Positions 7,593 to 16,150 of a stretch of 64,000 nt of DNA are shown in pieces; positions within the stretch are counted from its first letter, which is position 1; each line of letters begins with the position of its first letter. The position numbers and the translations under genes are program-made. The notes under the pieces were generated by a model. That model was not told the DNA's origin. It worked only from the letters and a program-made list of their open reading frames with translations, and searched no databases. Source of the stretch: Candidatus Lernaella stagnicola (GTDB taxonomy: Bacteria > Lernaellota > Lernaellaia > Lernaellales > Lernaellaceae); NCBI GenBank assembly GCA_030765525.1, contig JAVCCK010000008.1:1-64000 (forward strand), written 5' to 3'.

Positions 7593-8638
7593 GGCGTTTT
7601 GGGCTTTTCTTCTTGCTGACTGTTGTCGGCACGTTTCTTTCTTGCGCGACAACGATGCCGCCGCATTTGTCGAACCCGGCCGCGCACCCGAAGTTCCCCG
7701 TGTCGGAGTACATCACCGGCGTGGGGATGAGCGACACGGGTTTTAGTGACGCGGAGAACCTGGCCAAGCTGAAGGTTTCCGAGCAGGTGCGTTCGTACAT
7801 TGAGTCGTCCTTCGAGCAGCACATGACCGAGAAGTTCAACAAGATATCGTGGCAAATCAAGAAGCACACAAAGTTCACCCACGCCGAGATGATCCGCATC
7901 GACACGACCTCGGGCGCCAAGGTGGGGCAGCTTTACTACGCCTTCGCCTATCTGCCGCGTAAGGACGTGTTCCGAGTTCTTTCTGGTGAATACGAAGCCG
8001 AGGCCACCAAGTTTCGCCGCTCCGCGCAATCGTTGCCGACTTTGCACGCCGACCTGCCTGCCTACACCGCGGGACTGCGCCAGTCGCAGAAGAGCTTTGC
8101 AGCGCTGGCTGCCAAAGCGTTTGAGATTCGCGCCGTGACCCTCAAGGAGCCCACGGCGTTTCAGGCCGACGACGCCGTGTTTCTGGCGATGGAGCGGGAC
8201 CGCGTCGCCTTGCTGCGCGGCCTGAAAATCACGGTGCGCATCGAAAACGGCAACGTGGGCGACGCCCGCGAGGTGATCCTCATGGCGGTGACCGGCGCGC
8301 TGACGAGGCTCGGTCTGGAGGCCACACCCGGCGTTTGTGATCCGCAGAAACACGAGTTGCTCGTCAAGGCCGAAGTGAAGTGCAAACGCGGTTCGTTCGG
8401 CCCGCAATGCAAGCTCGATATCGCTGGCGCGCTAGTGCATTGCTCGTCGGGTGCCGTGCTGGCGGAGGCCGACCTGAACGATCCGTCGTTCAAGGGGCTG
8501 CACACCAAAGACCAGTCGCGGGCCTTGACGCAGCTTTACAACACGATCACCGCCGAAGCGCTGACGCCGCTGCTGCAAAAGGCGCTGGCGGGCGTGTTGC
8601 CGATTGATGAGCAAACCGCAGATGACGGGAGTATGTGA
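7589..8638 (+). CDS. LPP20-like lipoprotein
   Basis: 349 aa. Lipoprotein signal with lipobox ending FLSC (about residue 18), so the protein is probably anchored in a membrane. The next section (YITGVGMSDTGFSDAENLAKLKVSEQVRSYIES) resembles the LPP20/DUF400-type fold of outer-membrane-associated lipoproteins. The C-terminal half, about 210-330, has alternating strands like a CsgG/TolB-type nucleoid (RIENGNVGDAREVILMAVTGALTRLGL). It is translationally coupled to the DUF1573 gene upstream, and its stop overlaps the start of the next PEGA gene. Function is unknown. Confidence 0.65.
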   Translation: MRRFGLFFLLTVVGTFLSCATTMPPHLSNPAAHPKFPVSEYITGVGMSDTGFSDAENLAKLKVSEQVRSYIESSFEQHMTEKFNKISWQIKKHTKFTHAEMIRIDTTSGAKVGQLYYAFAYLPRKDVFRVLSGEYEAEATKFRRSAQSLPTLHADLPAYTAGLRQSQKSFAALAAKAFEIRAVTLKEPTAFQADDAVFLAMERDRVALLRGLKITVRIENGNVGDAREVILMAVTGALTRLGLEATPGVCDPQKHELLVKAEVKCKRGSFGPQCKLDIAGALVHCSSGAVLAEADLNDPSFKGLHTKDQSRALTQLYNTITAEALTPLLQKALAGVLPIDEQTADDGSM

Positions 8639-10836
8639 TGGACAGGAATAACGCTGTGGCCAAGAAAGTCGTTTTTGGTCTGATAGCCGGGTTCATGCTT
8701 GCCTGCGTTTGGCATCTTGCCTTGGCCAGTGGAGATAAAAAGGTCGCGGTGTTGGAGTTGGTCAACAAGGCGGGCGTGACCGACGACGAAGCCTATGCGT
8801 TGACCGATCGTGTGCGGATGATCGCCAGCGAGAATCTGCCTGGCGCGCATTTTACAATCATGACCAGCGAGAACATTCAAGAATTGTTACCGCCCGACAT
8901 GGATCTGAAGAAATGCACCACGGCCGAATGCGAAGTGGAGATGGGGCGGATGATCGGCGCAGAGTACCTAATTACCGGTGAGATCATCCGGTTTGCCGGG
9001 GATCTGCGCATCAATCTGAAGGTTCACAATTCCCGCACTGGTCACTTCGTTGGTGGCCGCAGTTGCGAGGCAACCGATATCCGCAGCCTGGAAACCGCAC
9101 TGAAAGGAATTTCGAAACAGATCTTCGGGCTGGTGCTCTCGCACGCGGGCGTGGCGGCTCCGGCCCGCGGCGGTGGTGCTGCGGTCTTCGTCTCGCCCAC
9201 GCAACCGTCGTCGACCGGCGGTGCGGCCGAGGTGCGGGCGCTGGCTCCGAGCGAGCAACCACCGGCGACGGCGACGGGGCCAGCGGGACTTTATATAACG
9301 AGCAACCCACCGGGTGCGGATGTCTATCTGGGTCAGACCAAGGCCGGGACGACGAGTCCGGCGTTTCAGAAGGTCAACCTCAAGCCGGGTACAACGGTGC
9401 GAGTGACGCTAAAGATGGACCTCTACCACGACGTTTCTTTTGACGTGGCGCTCAAGCCCGGCGTGATGAAATTCGAAGGCGTCGAACTCAAGCCCGCCTT
9501 CGGCTCGCTGAAAATCGAATCCGAGCCTTCCGGCGCGAAGGTGCTGATCGGCGGGACAGAGGTGGGCACCACGCCCTACAACAACCCGCGGTATCCCTCG
9601 GGCAATTACCTGGTCGTGGTGAAGATGGACCTTTTCCATGATCAATCTTTCCAATTGAACGTTGGCTCAGGAACCTCACATTCTGAAAATTTGTCGCTCA
9701 AGCCGGAATTCGGCTCGTTGAAGATCGATTCCGAACCCTCCGGCGCGAAGGTGCTGATCGGCGGTTCGGAAGTCGGAACGACGCCCTACACCAACCTGCG
9801 TTATCCATCAGGCCAATATCTACTATCGCTGGAACTGGATTGGCACCTCCCGGTTTTAGATGAGGTTTTTACCGTTATAAATGGGGAAACAACTTTACGA
9901 AGCTTTAAACTTTCCCAGGACTTTGGGACCCTTGATGTTGCATCGAATCCCAGCGGCGCTAAGGTCTTACTTAACGGTAAAAAGCTGGGAATAACCCCTG
10001 GTAATTTTCGCCTTGCTCCCGTTAAGGCAGGCAAACTTAAAGTAGTGATGGCAGGGTATCGAAGTAAGAAGTTCAAGATTTCACTGGACCGTGGGCAAAC
10101 AGTGAAGATCACGGCAGATCAAGCGACGCTGCAAGCCAAGCTTGGTTCTTTGCAGGTGTACGCTGACCCCCCGGTGCCAGGAGCCAAAGTGTTTGTGGAT
10201 GGACAGGTAATTGGGGCCGCACCATTGACAGTAACCGGCCTGATCGAAGGCAACCATGAAGTGAAGGTTGAATCAAAGGACAAAACCGGAACCATGACCA
10301 TCTCCGTCGCCGAAGGGCAAACTGCAGTGGCGACAATCAAATTGAAGAGCAAGGGTGTTCTTGGTGCTGGCGGTAAAATATGGACCGACGTGTCCACGGG
10401 GTTGATGTGGCAAGTTGTTCCAACACGCGGAAAGAAGAATAAAACCTCAAAGAACTTAACAAAATCACATTGTAGGCGCTTGACTTTGGCTGGCTATGGA
10501 GACTGGCGTTTGCCGACGATCTCTGAGCTTCGGAGCCTTATCCGCGGCTGCCCAGCAACAGAAAAAGGTGGTTCCTGCAGTGTGACGGATTTGCGATTGA
10601 ACCGCAATTGGCTTGAGAAATCGTGCTGGGGATGTTCAAGTAGAAAAGGACCAGGGCGGGACGGCATGTACATGCCTCCGGAGCTTTCGGGAAATTGTTG
10701 CTCGTATTGGTCGTCCTCAGCAGTCACGGGCGAAAATCGCAGCACTTGGTTCGTCAATTTTCGAACTGGCCGCATCTACAACGACTACTCCGGTGGCAAC
10801 GCAAAATTCAATAGTATTACGCGCTGTGTCCGTTAG
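8638..10836 (+). CDS. Exported PEGA-repeat protein with DUF1566 C-lectin domain (longer paralogue)
   Basis: 732 aa from ATG 8638 (an in-frame GTG at 8635 is possible). Same plan as the 4328-6304 gene: signal segment, TolB/CsgG-like domain (about 32-165), Pro-rich linker and five PEGA repeats (about 220-575), one more than its paralogue. The DUF1566 domain (about 580-732) has GLMWQV, DWRLPTISELRSLI and YWSSSAV. The first 1,200 bp are GC-rich and close to the paralogue in DNA. From about 9,840 the codons become clearly AT-richer (tta, gtt, aaa), although the protein alignment continues. This suggests a chimera made by recombination between divergent copies. Confidence 0.85.
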   Translation: MDRNNAVAKKVVFGLIAGFMLACVWHLALASGDKKVAVLELVNKAGVTDDEAYALTDRVRMIASENLPGAHFTIMTSENIQELLPPDMDLKKCTTAECEVEMGRMIGAEYLITGEIIRFAGDLRINLKVHNSRTGHFVGGRSCEATDIRSLETALKGISKQIFGLVLSHAGVAAPARGGGAAVFVSPTQPSSTGGAAEVRALAPSEQPPATATGPAGLYITSNPPGADVYLGQTKAGTTSPAFQKVNLKPGTTVRVTLKMDLYHDVSFDVALKPGVMKFEGVELKPAFGSLKIESEPSGAKVLIGGTEVGTTPYNNPRYPSGNYLVVVKMDLFHDQSFQLNVGSGTSHSENLSLKPEFGSLKIDSEPSGAKVLIGGSEVGTTPYTNLRYPSGQYLLSLELDWHLPVLDEVFTVINGETTLRSFKLSQDFGTLDVASNPSGAKVLLNGKKLGITPGNFRLAPVKAGKLKVVMAGYRSKKFKISLDRGQTVKITADQATLQAKLGSLQVYADPPVPGAKVFVDGQVIGAAPLTVTGLIEGNHEVKVESKDKTGTMTISVAEGQTAVATIKLKSKGVLGAGGKIWTDVSTGLMWQVVPTRGKKNKTSKNLTKSHCRRLTLAGYGDWRLPTISELRSLIRGCPATEKGGSCSVTDLRLNRNWLEKSCWGCSSRKGPGRDGMYMPPELSGNCCSYWSSSAVTGENRSTWFVNFRTGRIYNDYSGGNAKFNSITRCVR

Positions 10837-10917
10837 CCGGCGCTACTCTGTAAAGTAGACCGCTACGTAGCACGAGCCGTCAAAGTTGGTTATCTTCCGA
10901 TTCCAAAGGGAGAGGAA

Positions 10918-11298
10918 ATGAAACTCAAATGGCTTTTGACTATCTGTGCTGTTTTTCTGGTCATTTTTCCGGGGCTTGCCTTGGGCGCGGAGAAGATCGC
11001 CATTCTGGACCTGATCAATAAGAGCGGGTTGCCGGAAAACGATGTCTATTTCCTCACCGAACTGATTCGCGGGCAGGTGAAGCGGTCGTTGCCATCGTCC
11101 TCTTATTCGATCATGACCCGGGAGAACATCTTCGAGTTGCTGTCCCCCGACATGGACCTGAAGAAATGCACGGAGGCCGAGTGCGAGGTGCAGGTCGGTC
11201 GCCAACTCGGCGCAGCTTACATTATCACCGGCGACGCGCTGATTTTCGACCGGCGCTTACACCTGATGAAAAATTTCTTGGGTGAGCCTGTCGGATAG
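10918..11298 (+). pseudogene. truncated TolB/CsgG-like paralogue
   Basis: 126-aa frame with a good ribosome site (GGGAGAGGAA) and signal peptide (residues 1-22, ending LALG). The TolB/CsgG-like domain begins normally (IAILDLINKSGLPENDVYFL to YIITGDALIFDRRLHL) and then stops within 12 residues, while its paralogues continue for hundreds. The break coincides with the second 19-bp repeat and with the 3' end of the opposing integrase. I read it as the 5' fragment of a destroyed paralogue. Confidence 0.8.
11243..11261 (+). repeat. 19-bp direct repeat, copy B
   Basis: Identical to 108-126. It lies at the last homologous codons of the truncated paralogue and overlaps the stop codon of the truncated integrase on the other strand (stop at 11257-11259). 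It marks the junction between the two broken genes. Confidence 0.7.
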
Positions 11299-12144
11299 TT
11301 GGCGCATCGTTCCCGCGCCCGTGGGAAAAACCAGGCGGTGCGGGTTCTGCAAGCGCCACGCCTTCAAGATCGGGGTGAGCACGTCGAGAATCGGGATGTG
11401 TCGCACCTTGCCGCTTTTGGTTGTCGCCTTGTCGTAGCGTCTCGCGACAGTGATTAAATGTGTTGGAAAATCCACGTCCGACCAACGCAGGCCGAACAGC
11501 TCCCTGGCCCTCATCCCGGAATAGATCGCAGTCGCGTACAGGGCGAAAACTTCGGGGCTGCGTTCGTGCGCTGCTGCCAGAAACGCTCTGACGTCTTCCT
11601 TCGTTCGAAGGTAGGTCGGTTCTGTGATGTGGTTTTTTACCTGCCTAATCGTCGGCAAGGCGCGAAGGATTTCGAGATCAATCGCGTAGCGAAGGACGGA
11701 GCCAAGCAGCCCCAAGGTGTTATTGATCCGCGCCGGACTCAATCCGGCTTCAAGAAGCTTCCCCTTAAGGTCTTCGATTCGCGCGGTCGTGATCGCGGCA
11801 AGAGGCATGTTGTCAAAAGTGGGCAGAAGCCAGCGGTTGAAAATCGAGTGATCGTCTTTTGCAGAGCGTTTTTGTTCCGTGCGAGCCGGGATATATCGCT
11901 TCTCGACAAAATCACGAAAGGCCGGCGTTGGTGTGGGGCGGGGGGCGCGGCCTTCAAGTATCGCCGCAACCTCTGCTTTTCGTCGTGCGAGTTCGTTTGC
12001 CGCGTCTTGGTACTTCTCGAAGCTTCGGTAACGGCGCCGGCCGTCGAAATCAATCCAATTGATTCGCCACTTATCGCGGTGACGGTTGGGTCGGCTTCCG
12101 TGTCTAGGGGCGCGGCGTTGGCGGGGTGCGGATTTATCGGGCAT
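11257..12144 (-). pseudogene. C-terminally truncated tyrosine recombinase (phage-type integrase)
   Basis: About 295 aa from ATG 12144, chosen because GGGAGGT lies 6 nt upstream; longer frames start at TTG inside a terminator. A basic N-terminal arm is followed by a SAM-like core-binding region (about 85-165, FRDFVEKRYIPARTEQKR). The catalytic domain starts with the first Arg motif (IYSGMRARELFGLRWSDV) and the Lys hairpin (YDKATTKSGKVRHIPI). It then ends at LTQEIFHQV. The His-x-x-Arg box and the nucleophilic Tyr are absent, so the enzyme should be dead. It is an integrative-element remnant 130 bp from the initiator tRNA. Confidence 0.85.
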
Positions 12145-12229
12145 TGTTTGACCTCCCACAAGGTGAAAAGTTCTTCGCCGTAAGTGGTCTAACGTGTACA
12201 ATTTGAACGGGTAAGCGGGTTCGTTTTGC

Positions 12230-12268
12230 AAAAAGAAAGCCCGGAATCGCGAATGATTCCGGGCTTTT
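12230..12268 (-). terminator. Rho-independent terminator of the tRNA
   Basis: Perfect 12-bp stem (12237-12248 with 12255-12266), loop gcgaat. On the minus strand it is followed by tctttttg. It lies just downstream of the leftward tRNA. Confidence 0.85.
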
Positions 12269-12275
12269 AGCGTTG

Positions 12276-12352
<77 letters not shown>

Positions 12353-12364
12353 GCGAAGCATGTT

Positions 12365-12391
12365 TCTATACGAGTCGCCCGGAATTGTCAA
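12365..12391 (-). promoter_or_regulatory. sigma70-type promoter of tRNA-fMet
   Basis: On the minus strand: -35 TTGACA (12391-12386), 15-nt spacer, -10 TATAGA (12370-12365), 16 bp before the mature tRNA. The spacer is short but both boxes are strong. Confidence 0.55.
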
Positions 12392-12485
12392 GGGTTGATT
12401 ATGTATCGCCACGAAATCGCAGATAATTCCCGCCCGGCAGGTGGCGCGCTTTGCCCGGACCGGATGAGTCTGTTACAACACTCGC

Positions 12486-13430
12486 ATGTCACGACGATAC
12501 CGCCTTCGCCATCGTGCAGTCCTCTACGCCATCATCACCTGCGTGGGCATACTGCTTTGTGCCGAATGGCTGGCGGGAATCGCCGTCGGTGACGCGCCCG
12601 CGACACGCTTTTTCGCCGCTCAGGATAAAAACTTATTTCGTGCCGATCCCGAGCTGTTTTGGACTTTGCGACCCAGAGCGGTTTTGGCAGACGAGGGCAT
12701 TCGCGTCAACGGCGCCGGTTTCCGCGGCCCGCCCATCGAAGCGGCGGAGGCGTCCAGAGCGCGGATCGTCTGTCTGGGCGATTCGGTCACTTTCGGATTC
12801 AAGGTGCGGCAACACGAAAGCTATCCGGCGCGTTTGCAGGCGGCGCTTGTGGATCGTTTTGCCGTGCAGGTGATCAATGCGGGCGTGCCGGGGTATACGA
12901 GCCTGCAAGGGCTGCGACGGTTTGAGCGCGACATCGTGCCGCTGCGGCCGCAGTTCGTGATTGCGTCTTTCGGCAGTAACGACACCCTAAACGCCACGCG
13001 GCGAGACAGCGAGCAGCGCGTATTATCGCCCTGGATGTTTCGACTGCGGCGGCTTCTGGACCGGTCCAAGCTAGTGCGTTGGTTGGCGTCGACGCGACAG
13101 GAAGAGCCACAAACGACGCGCTGCACGCCTTCCGAATTCACCGAAAACTTGCGGGCCATGGCGCGGCTGGCGGAAGAAAACGGCTGCCGAATATTCTTCT
13201 TTCATCCGCTGCACGCCTCGCGCGAGGACTTGCGGGCTGTCGGCATCACGCTGCCGCCGGAGTTGGCGCAGATCGACGTCGCCGGGGCTTTCGTGGCGAC
13301 GGGACCCGACGCCCGGAGCATGTTTCAAAGCGACGACAACCACCCGACCGCCAGGGGAAACGCGTTGATGGCGCGAACGATTGCAGCCTTCCTGCGTGAG
13401 AGCGGAGCGTTGGATCGATTTGCGCGGTGA
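12486..13430 (+). CDS. SGNH/GDSL-family hydrolase, membrane-anchored
   Basis: 314 aa with an N-terminal membrane segment (about residues 12-30). All four SGNH blocks are visible: CLGDSVTFG (nucleophile Ser in block I), INAGVPGYTS (Gly), ASFGSNDTL (Asn) and SDDNHPTARG (catalytic Asp and His). It is likely an extracytoplasmic esterase or acyl-modifying hydrolase; the substrate is unknown. It is convergent with the next gene, with 3 bp between the stops. Confidence 0.85.
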   Translation: MSRRYRLRHRAVLYAIITCVGILLCAEWLAGIAVGDAPATRFFAAQDKNLFRADPELFWTLRPRAVLADEGIRVNGAGFRGPPIEAAEASRARIVCLGDSVTFGFKVRQHESYPARLQAALVDRFAVQVINAGVPGYTSLQGLRRFERDIVPLRPQFVIASFGSNDTLNATRRDSEQRVLSPWMFRLRRLLDRSKLVRWLASTRQEEPQTTRCTPSEFTENLRAMARLAEENGCRIFFFHPLHASREDLRAVGITLPPELAQIDVAGAFVATGPDARSMFQSDDNHPTARGNALMARTIAAFLRESGALDRFAR

Positions 13431-13433
13431 GGG

Positions 13434-15413
13434 TTACTCGGGTTTGGCCTTGCCGCCCATTTCCAAATTGTCTTGGATGCGCCCGGTGCCTTCGGCTATG
13501 AAGTCGTCCGGTACGCGGCCGGTCTCGAGCATGTAGGCGATGTCGTAGGCTTCGGTCAGCGCGACGATGGCGTGCTGGTTGTAGTCGACGCGGATCGACG
13601 GATCGATGGGGCTGGCGCGCAAAGCGCCGCGGGTTTCCTCGGGCAGGTTGACGTAATAGGTGTTGTCGCGCCGGTACTGGTTCTGCAGGAGGAAATGCGC
13701 ACCGCGCATGATGGCGTCGACGTAGGGCTTCGTGTCCTTGCCCATCCGGTAAGCAAGCCAGTGGACGGAGATTAACGCTTCGACGCGGCGGGCGGCGGTC
13801 AGGGTACGGGGCGGCCGGGTCGTGGCGAAACCACCGCGATAGTCGGGGTAGGTCGGCCGCTTGTAGGTTGGGCTGCCGTATTGTTTGCCCAACAGGCCGA
13901 CTTCCGCCATTTTGAAACACGCCTCGGCGTACTTAGGTTCGTTGACGATCTCATACAATTCGGCCACACCGCGCACCGTCCAGGGGTTGACCTCTTGGGT
14001 CTTCTCAAACTGCTCGATTTGGAAATCCGCCGCGAGGCGGGCGGCCTGTAGCCACTCTACGTTCTGGTTCGAGCGGTAGTATCGCGTAAGCGCGAACAGC
14101 GACTCGCCCTGGAACGACGGCACCGGGTCATCGGACAAATAACCCAGCAACCGCTGCCAGTAGAAATCAAAGAACTGCCCGTTGGGTTCCTGCATTTCCA
14201 CGAGAAAGCGAGCCAAGCGATTGATGCGGTCCACGCCGATGCGGTCCAGCATTCGGTCCGGCAATTCGGTCAGGGCCAGGAGGGTCAGCGCCGAGGCTCC
14301 CAGTTGGGTAGTTTGCATGCGCTTGACCGCCAACAGGTCCGGCTCCAGCAAGGGCGGGGTGATCCGCTTGACGAGGAAGTCCAGCGATGCCTGGCACACA
14401 TCGAAAAACTCTTCCTTGCGACTCGCTTTGTATAGTTTGAACAGGGCGTAGACGGTGCCCGCGTGGTGGACCGTGTCGTATTCGAGAAAACTGTTGCGCT
14501 CCAGCGTCACCGGATTGAACAAATAACGGAAGCGCTTTTGGTTGAAATCGAAGGTGGCGTTCAGGTAACGCCCGGCGTCAATCGCGGCGCGCCCGATTTC
14601 GCGGCTGCCGAAACGCTTAATCAGGGGCGCGTCGCGCAGCACGATCAGCGGCACGAAGTCGGGGCGGTGTTGCAGAATCGAGTGACAGTGGAAGCGGTAG
14701 ATCGGGTACTTGTGCCAGTTGCCCGCACCCACGCCGGCGGATTTGGCCAGCTCTTCGAGTTGTTTACGTTGACGTTCGGCACGGCTATGGCTGCCGTCTT
14801 CCCAGGAGTAAATCAAATAGGAGAAGGGCGGCTGCACCGTGAGTTGGTTGCCGTTTTGCAGCAGCAAGCCGTGCACGCCGGGCTCGATGCGACTCTTGGT
14901 GATGTTCTTTTTCGTCGATTCCAAGCGATCGACCCGGTCGGCGATATCGATACGCACGGTCACTTCGTCGAGTTTTACGGAATAGAATCGCTGGAAGACT
15001 TTCTGTTGCTGCGTGATCTGATACGTAGCGCACATAATTCGGTCATACACGCAGCCGGTGCGCTTCTGAAGCCCTAGGGATTCCAGGCACCCCTCGGTGC
15101 CCACGCCCCATAGAGGCGGTGTGTTTTCTCGGTAGATCGACACGATGACCGGACGGTCGCAGACGTCGGGCAGATCCGAGTCGACGGGAATGGAAAGCGC
15201 TTTCTTGACGTCGGGATAGGCGGTCAGGGCGTTGCGGACCAGCGTAAACATCACCAGGTAGTTGTTGATGTTCTTGAACGCCGGCGCGATGGTTTCGAGC
15301 GATTCCCCGAAGGGCTCTCCGGGCGGCGGGGCCGACACCCACGGGCGCAGGACAAAGAGCACCGCCAACGCGACAATAAGAACTCCGATAATCGTCCACT
15401 TCTTGCGCGTCAT
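13434..15413 (-). CDS. Membrane-anchored toroid-like protein of unknown function
   Basis: 659 aa. One N-terminal transmembrane helix (about 6-24), then an extracytoplasmic region of about 230 aa that I do not recognise. The C-terminal 400 aa hold repeated helical hairpins (HHAGTVYALFKLYKASRKEEFF, ALFALTRYYRSNQN, NPWTVRGVAELYEIVNEPKYAEACF). These are typical of (alpha/alpha) toroids found in six-hairpin glycosidases, epimerases and prenyltransferase-like proteins. No catalytic motif could be assigned. It is last in a leftward operon and overlaps rluB by 4 bp. Confidence 0.6.
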   Translation of the reverse strand: MTRKKWTIIGVLIVALAVLFVLRPWVSAPPPGEPFGESLETIAPAFKNINNYLVMFTLVRNALTAYPDVKKALSIPVDSDLPDVCDRPVIVSIYRENTPPLWGVGTEGCLESLGLQKRTGCVYDRIMCATYQITQQQKVFQRFYSVKLDEVTVRIDIADRVDRLESTKKNITKSRIEPGVHGLLLQNGNQLTVQPPFSYLIYSWEDGSHSRAERQRKQLEELAKSAGVGAGNWHKYPIYRFHCHSILQHRPDFVPLIVLRDAPLIKRFGSREIGRAAIDAGRYLNATFDFNQKRFRYLFNPVTLERNSFLEYDTVHHAGTVYALFKLYKASRKEEFFDVCQASLDFLVKRITPPLLEPDLLAVKRMQTTQLGASALTLLALTELPDRMLDRIGVDRINRLARFLVEMQEPNGQFFDFYWQRLLGYLSDDPVPSFQGESLFALTRYYRSNQNVEWLQAARLAADFQIEQFEKTQEVNPWTVRGVAELYEIVNEPKYAEACFKMAEVGLLGKQYGSPTYKRPTYPDYRGGFATTRPPRTLTAARRVEALISVHWLAYRMGKDTKPYVDAIMRGAHFLLQNQYRRDNTYYVNLPEETRGALRASPIDPSIRVDYNQHAIVALTEAYDIAYMLETGRVPDDFIAEGTGRIQDNLEMGGKAKPE

Positions 15414-16150
15414 AGTCCTGCGATACTCCGCAATTGTCGAACCTCGGAATTATGCAAATGCCGCCATTGCCCGGCCTTCAACAGCCCGGCCTCCAGCGGC
15501 CCGAACTTCTCGCGTACTAAACGAATGACCGGATGCCCGACGGCCTTGGTCATGCGTTTGACTTGCCGGTATTTACCCTCTGTGAGCTTGATCCGCAACC
15601 ACGTGTTGGCTTTGCCGCGCGACAATACGTGAACCTGCGCGGGCGCCGTACGAAAGCCGCCGATGTCCACGCCGTCGCGCAGACGCTGAAGCTCGGCCGC
15701 GTTGACTTGGCCCTTCACCTTGACCCGATACACTTTTTGGACCTTGGATGTCGGGCTGGTCAGTGCGTGCGCCAGCGTGCCGTCGTTGGTGAAAAGCAAC
15801 ACGCCCTCGGTCTCGTAGTCCAGCCGCCCGACCGATTGCACAACCTTGCCGTACTTGCCCAGCAGCGCGTAAACGGTTTTTCGGTCCTGCGGATCGTACG
15901 TCGTGGAAATCGTGCGCGGCGGCTTATTCATCAGAATGTAGGTCGGCGGCCAAATTTCCTTAATCAGCTTTTGATCGACGCGTACGTGGTCGTCGGCCGG
16001 TAGAACTCGCCGTTGGGCGTTGGTTTCAACCTGGCCGTTGACTTTCACGCGCCCGGCGGCAATCAAACGTGTCGCTTCGCGTTTGCCGCCGAAACCGGCG
16101 CGCGCTAAGAAATCGACTAGCGGTGTGGGGGCTTTCTCCGTGATTTTCAT
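15410..16150 (-). CDS. rluB: 23S rRNA pseudouridine synthase, RluB/RsuA family
   Basis: 246 aa. An N-terminal S4 RNA-binding domain (about 10-60, LARAGFGGKREATRLIAAGRVKVNG) is followed by the RsuA/RluB catalytic domain. The catalytic Asp lies in SVGRLDYETEGVLLFTNDG (about residue 115), with KVYRVKVKG and LTEGKYRQVKRM further on. It should isomerise a uridine in large-subunit rRNA; RluB is the best guess within the family. It overlaps scpB by 4 bp, a common rluB-scpB-scpA order. Confidence 0.88.
   Translation of the reverse strand: MKITEKAPTPLVDFLARAGFGGKREATRLIAAGRVKVNGQVETNAQRRVLPADDHVRVDQKLIKEIWPPTYILMNKPPRTISTTYDPQDRKTVYALLGKYGKVVQSVGRLDYETEGVLLFTNDGTLAHALTSPTSKVQKVYRVKVKGQVNAAELQRLRDGVDIGGFRTAPAQVHVLSRGKANTWLRIKLTEGKYRQVKRMTKAVGHPVIRLVREKFGPLEAGLLKAGQWRHLHNSEVRQLRSIAGL

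Noticed and set aside
108-11261. The 19-bp repeats as attL and attR of an 11-kb integrative island
   Set aside because: The integrase lies outside the interval and is itself truncated at one copy, so a simple island does not fit; kept only as a rearrangement scar.
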